Assembly: GCA_039819165.1 (NCBI GenBank)
Contig: JBCBSM010000001.1
Coordinates: 496,001 to 560,000 of the forward strand
Length of the DNA: 64,000 nucleotides
From: Planctomycetota bacterium
Lineage (GTDB): Bacteria; Planctomycetota; Phycisphaerae; Phycisphaerales; UBA1924
Direction of reading: 5' to 3'
Shown: positions 63,723-64,000 of the stretch, piece after piece
How positions within the stretch are numbered: the stretch's first letter is position 1
Layout of the letters: every line of letters begins with the position of its first letter
Notes under the pieces: model-generated
The model's database searches: none
What the model was told of the DNA's origin: nothing
Seen by the model: the letters and a program-made list of their open reading frames with translations, nothing else
Translations under genes and position numbers: made by a program

Positions 63723-64000
63723 TCAATCCAGATCGACGTTCCCGCCGCTAATCATGACGCCCACCCGGAGCCCGGCGATGCCGCCGGGTTCGTCACGCGC
63801 CAGGCGCAGTGCGCCGGCGACGCCCAGCGCTCCGGATGGCTCGACCACGAGCTTGAGCGCCCGCATGCACCACGAGGCCGCCTCGGCGATCTCCTCCTCC
63901 GCGCAGGTCAGGAAGCGGTCGACGTGCCGCAGCACCAGCGGGAAGGTGTAGCGGCCCAGGTGCGGCGTCCGCGTGCCGTCGGCGATCGTCGGCGGGTTGC
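63723..64000 (-). CDS. ilvA: Threonine/serine dehydratase, C-terminal fragment (cut by window edge)
   Basis: The end of a PLP-dependent fold type II enzyme, probably threonine dehydratase or serine racemase-like. The visible 91 residues end with GLRVGVMISGGNVDLD, the family C-terminus of the short form, and contain TIADGTRTPHLGRYTFPLV and EIAEAASWCMRALKLVVEPS. The 5' part lies beyond the window, so start, PLP lysine and any regulatory ACT domain are not visible. It is convergent with xerC. Confidence 0.75.
   Translation of the reverse strand, partial: NPPTIADGTRTPHLGRYTFPLVLRHVDRFLTCAEEEIAEAASWCMRALKLVVEPSGALGVAGALRLARDEPGGIAGLRVGVMISGGNVDLD

Overview
The window is about 70 % GC chromosomal DNA from a planctomycete, most probably of the class Phycisphaerae (inference). 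Supporting signs are secreted proteins ending in paired EF-hand-like repeats rich in FDFLAFQ, a fused SecDF, small membrane proteins with a terminal CxxCGYDL...CPECG zinc ribbon, a PEP-CTERM-like protein, HAF-repeat proteins, and genes for an LPS-type outer membrane. No phage, insertion sequence, plasmid or CRISPR features were seen. Two tRNA genes (Pro-GGG, Tyr-GTA) are present.

Layout. 1-14.7 kb: housekeeping and catabolic genes (zinc-ribbon membrane protein, MmgE/PrpD, HPF, CPBP protease, HIT, DinB, a lone atpD, hutH-hutU, a QueC-like protein, a PEP-CTERM protein, Sir2, malic enzyme). 14.7-26.8 kb: an unbroken minus-strand run of ten closely packed genes, read as eno, nudix, M50 protease, rhomboid, tgt, yajC, secDF, LysM protein, hldD and UDP-glucuronate decarboxylase; several stop and start codons overlap. 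27-29.6 kb: PhoU-like, secreted VOC protein, MFS transporter. 29.7-36.4 kb: two tRNAs flank two large secreted proteases, one M36 and one S8, that share a long C-terminal region. 36.5-41.2 kb: citrate synthase, tryptophan 2,3-dioxygenase, a HAF-repeat protein coupled to a histidine kinase, and a cold-shock protein. 41.4-48.6 kb: rpsO-pnp, kdsD, scpA, a zinc-ribbon protein and an M24 peptidase. 48.6-53.1 kb: a membrane protein and a translationally coupled pair of secreted proteins. 53-64 kb: aminotransferase, kdsC followed by a giant LptC/LptA-like protein, a lone nuoC, two lipoproteins, a XerC/D recombinase, and the C-terminal end of a threonine dehydratase cut by the window edge.

How they fit together. 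One theme is envelope assembly: SecDF-YajC export, HldD, KdsD, KdsC and an LptC-like bridge for LPS core sugar synthesis and transport, plus OM-type lipoproteins. A second theme is a secreted protein set. Five proteins of unrelated N-terminal type (M36 protease, S8 protease, two HAF-repeat proteins, an alpha/beta hydrolase) end in a dockerin-like two-repeat module whose last two residues are always Cys-Pro. That is the most interesting pattern here and suggests a common C-terminal sorting or anchoring route. A third theme is amino acid catabolism (hutHU, tryptophan dioxygenase) feeding central metabolism (malic enzyme, citrate synthase, enolase).

Many very long antisense open frames exist because of the high GC content. 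They were left out in favour of frames with recognisable protein families.
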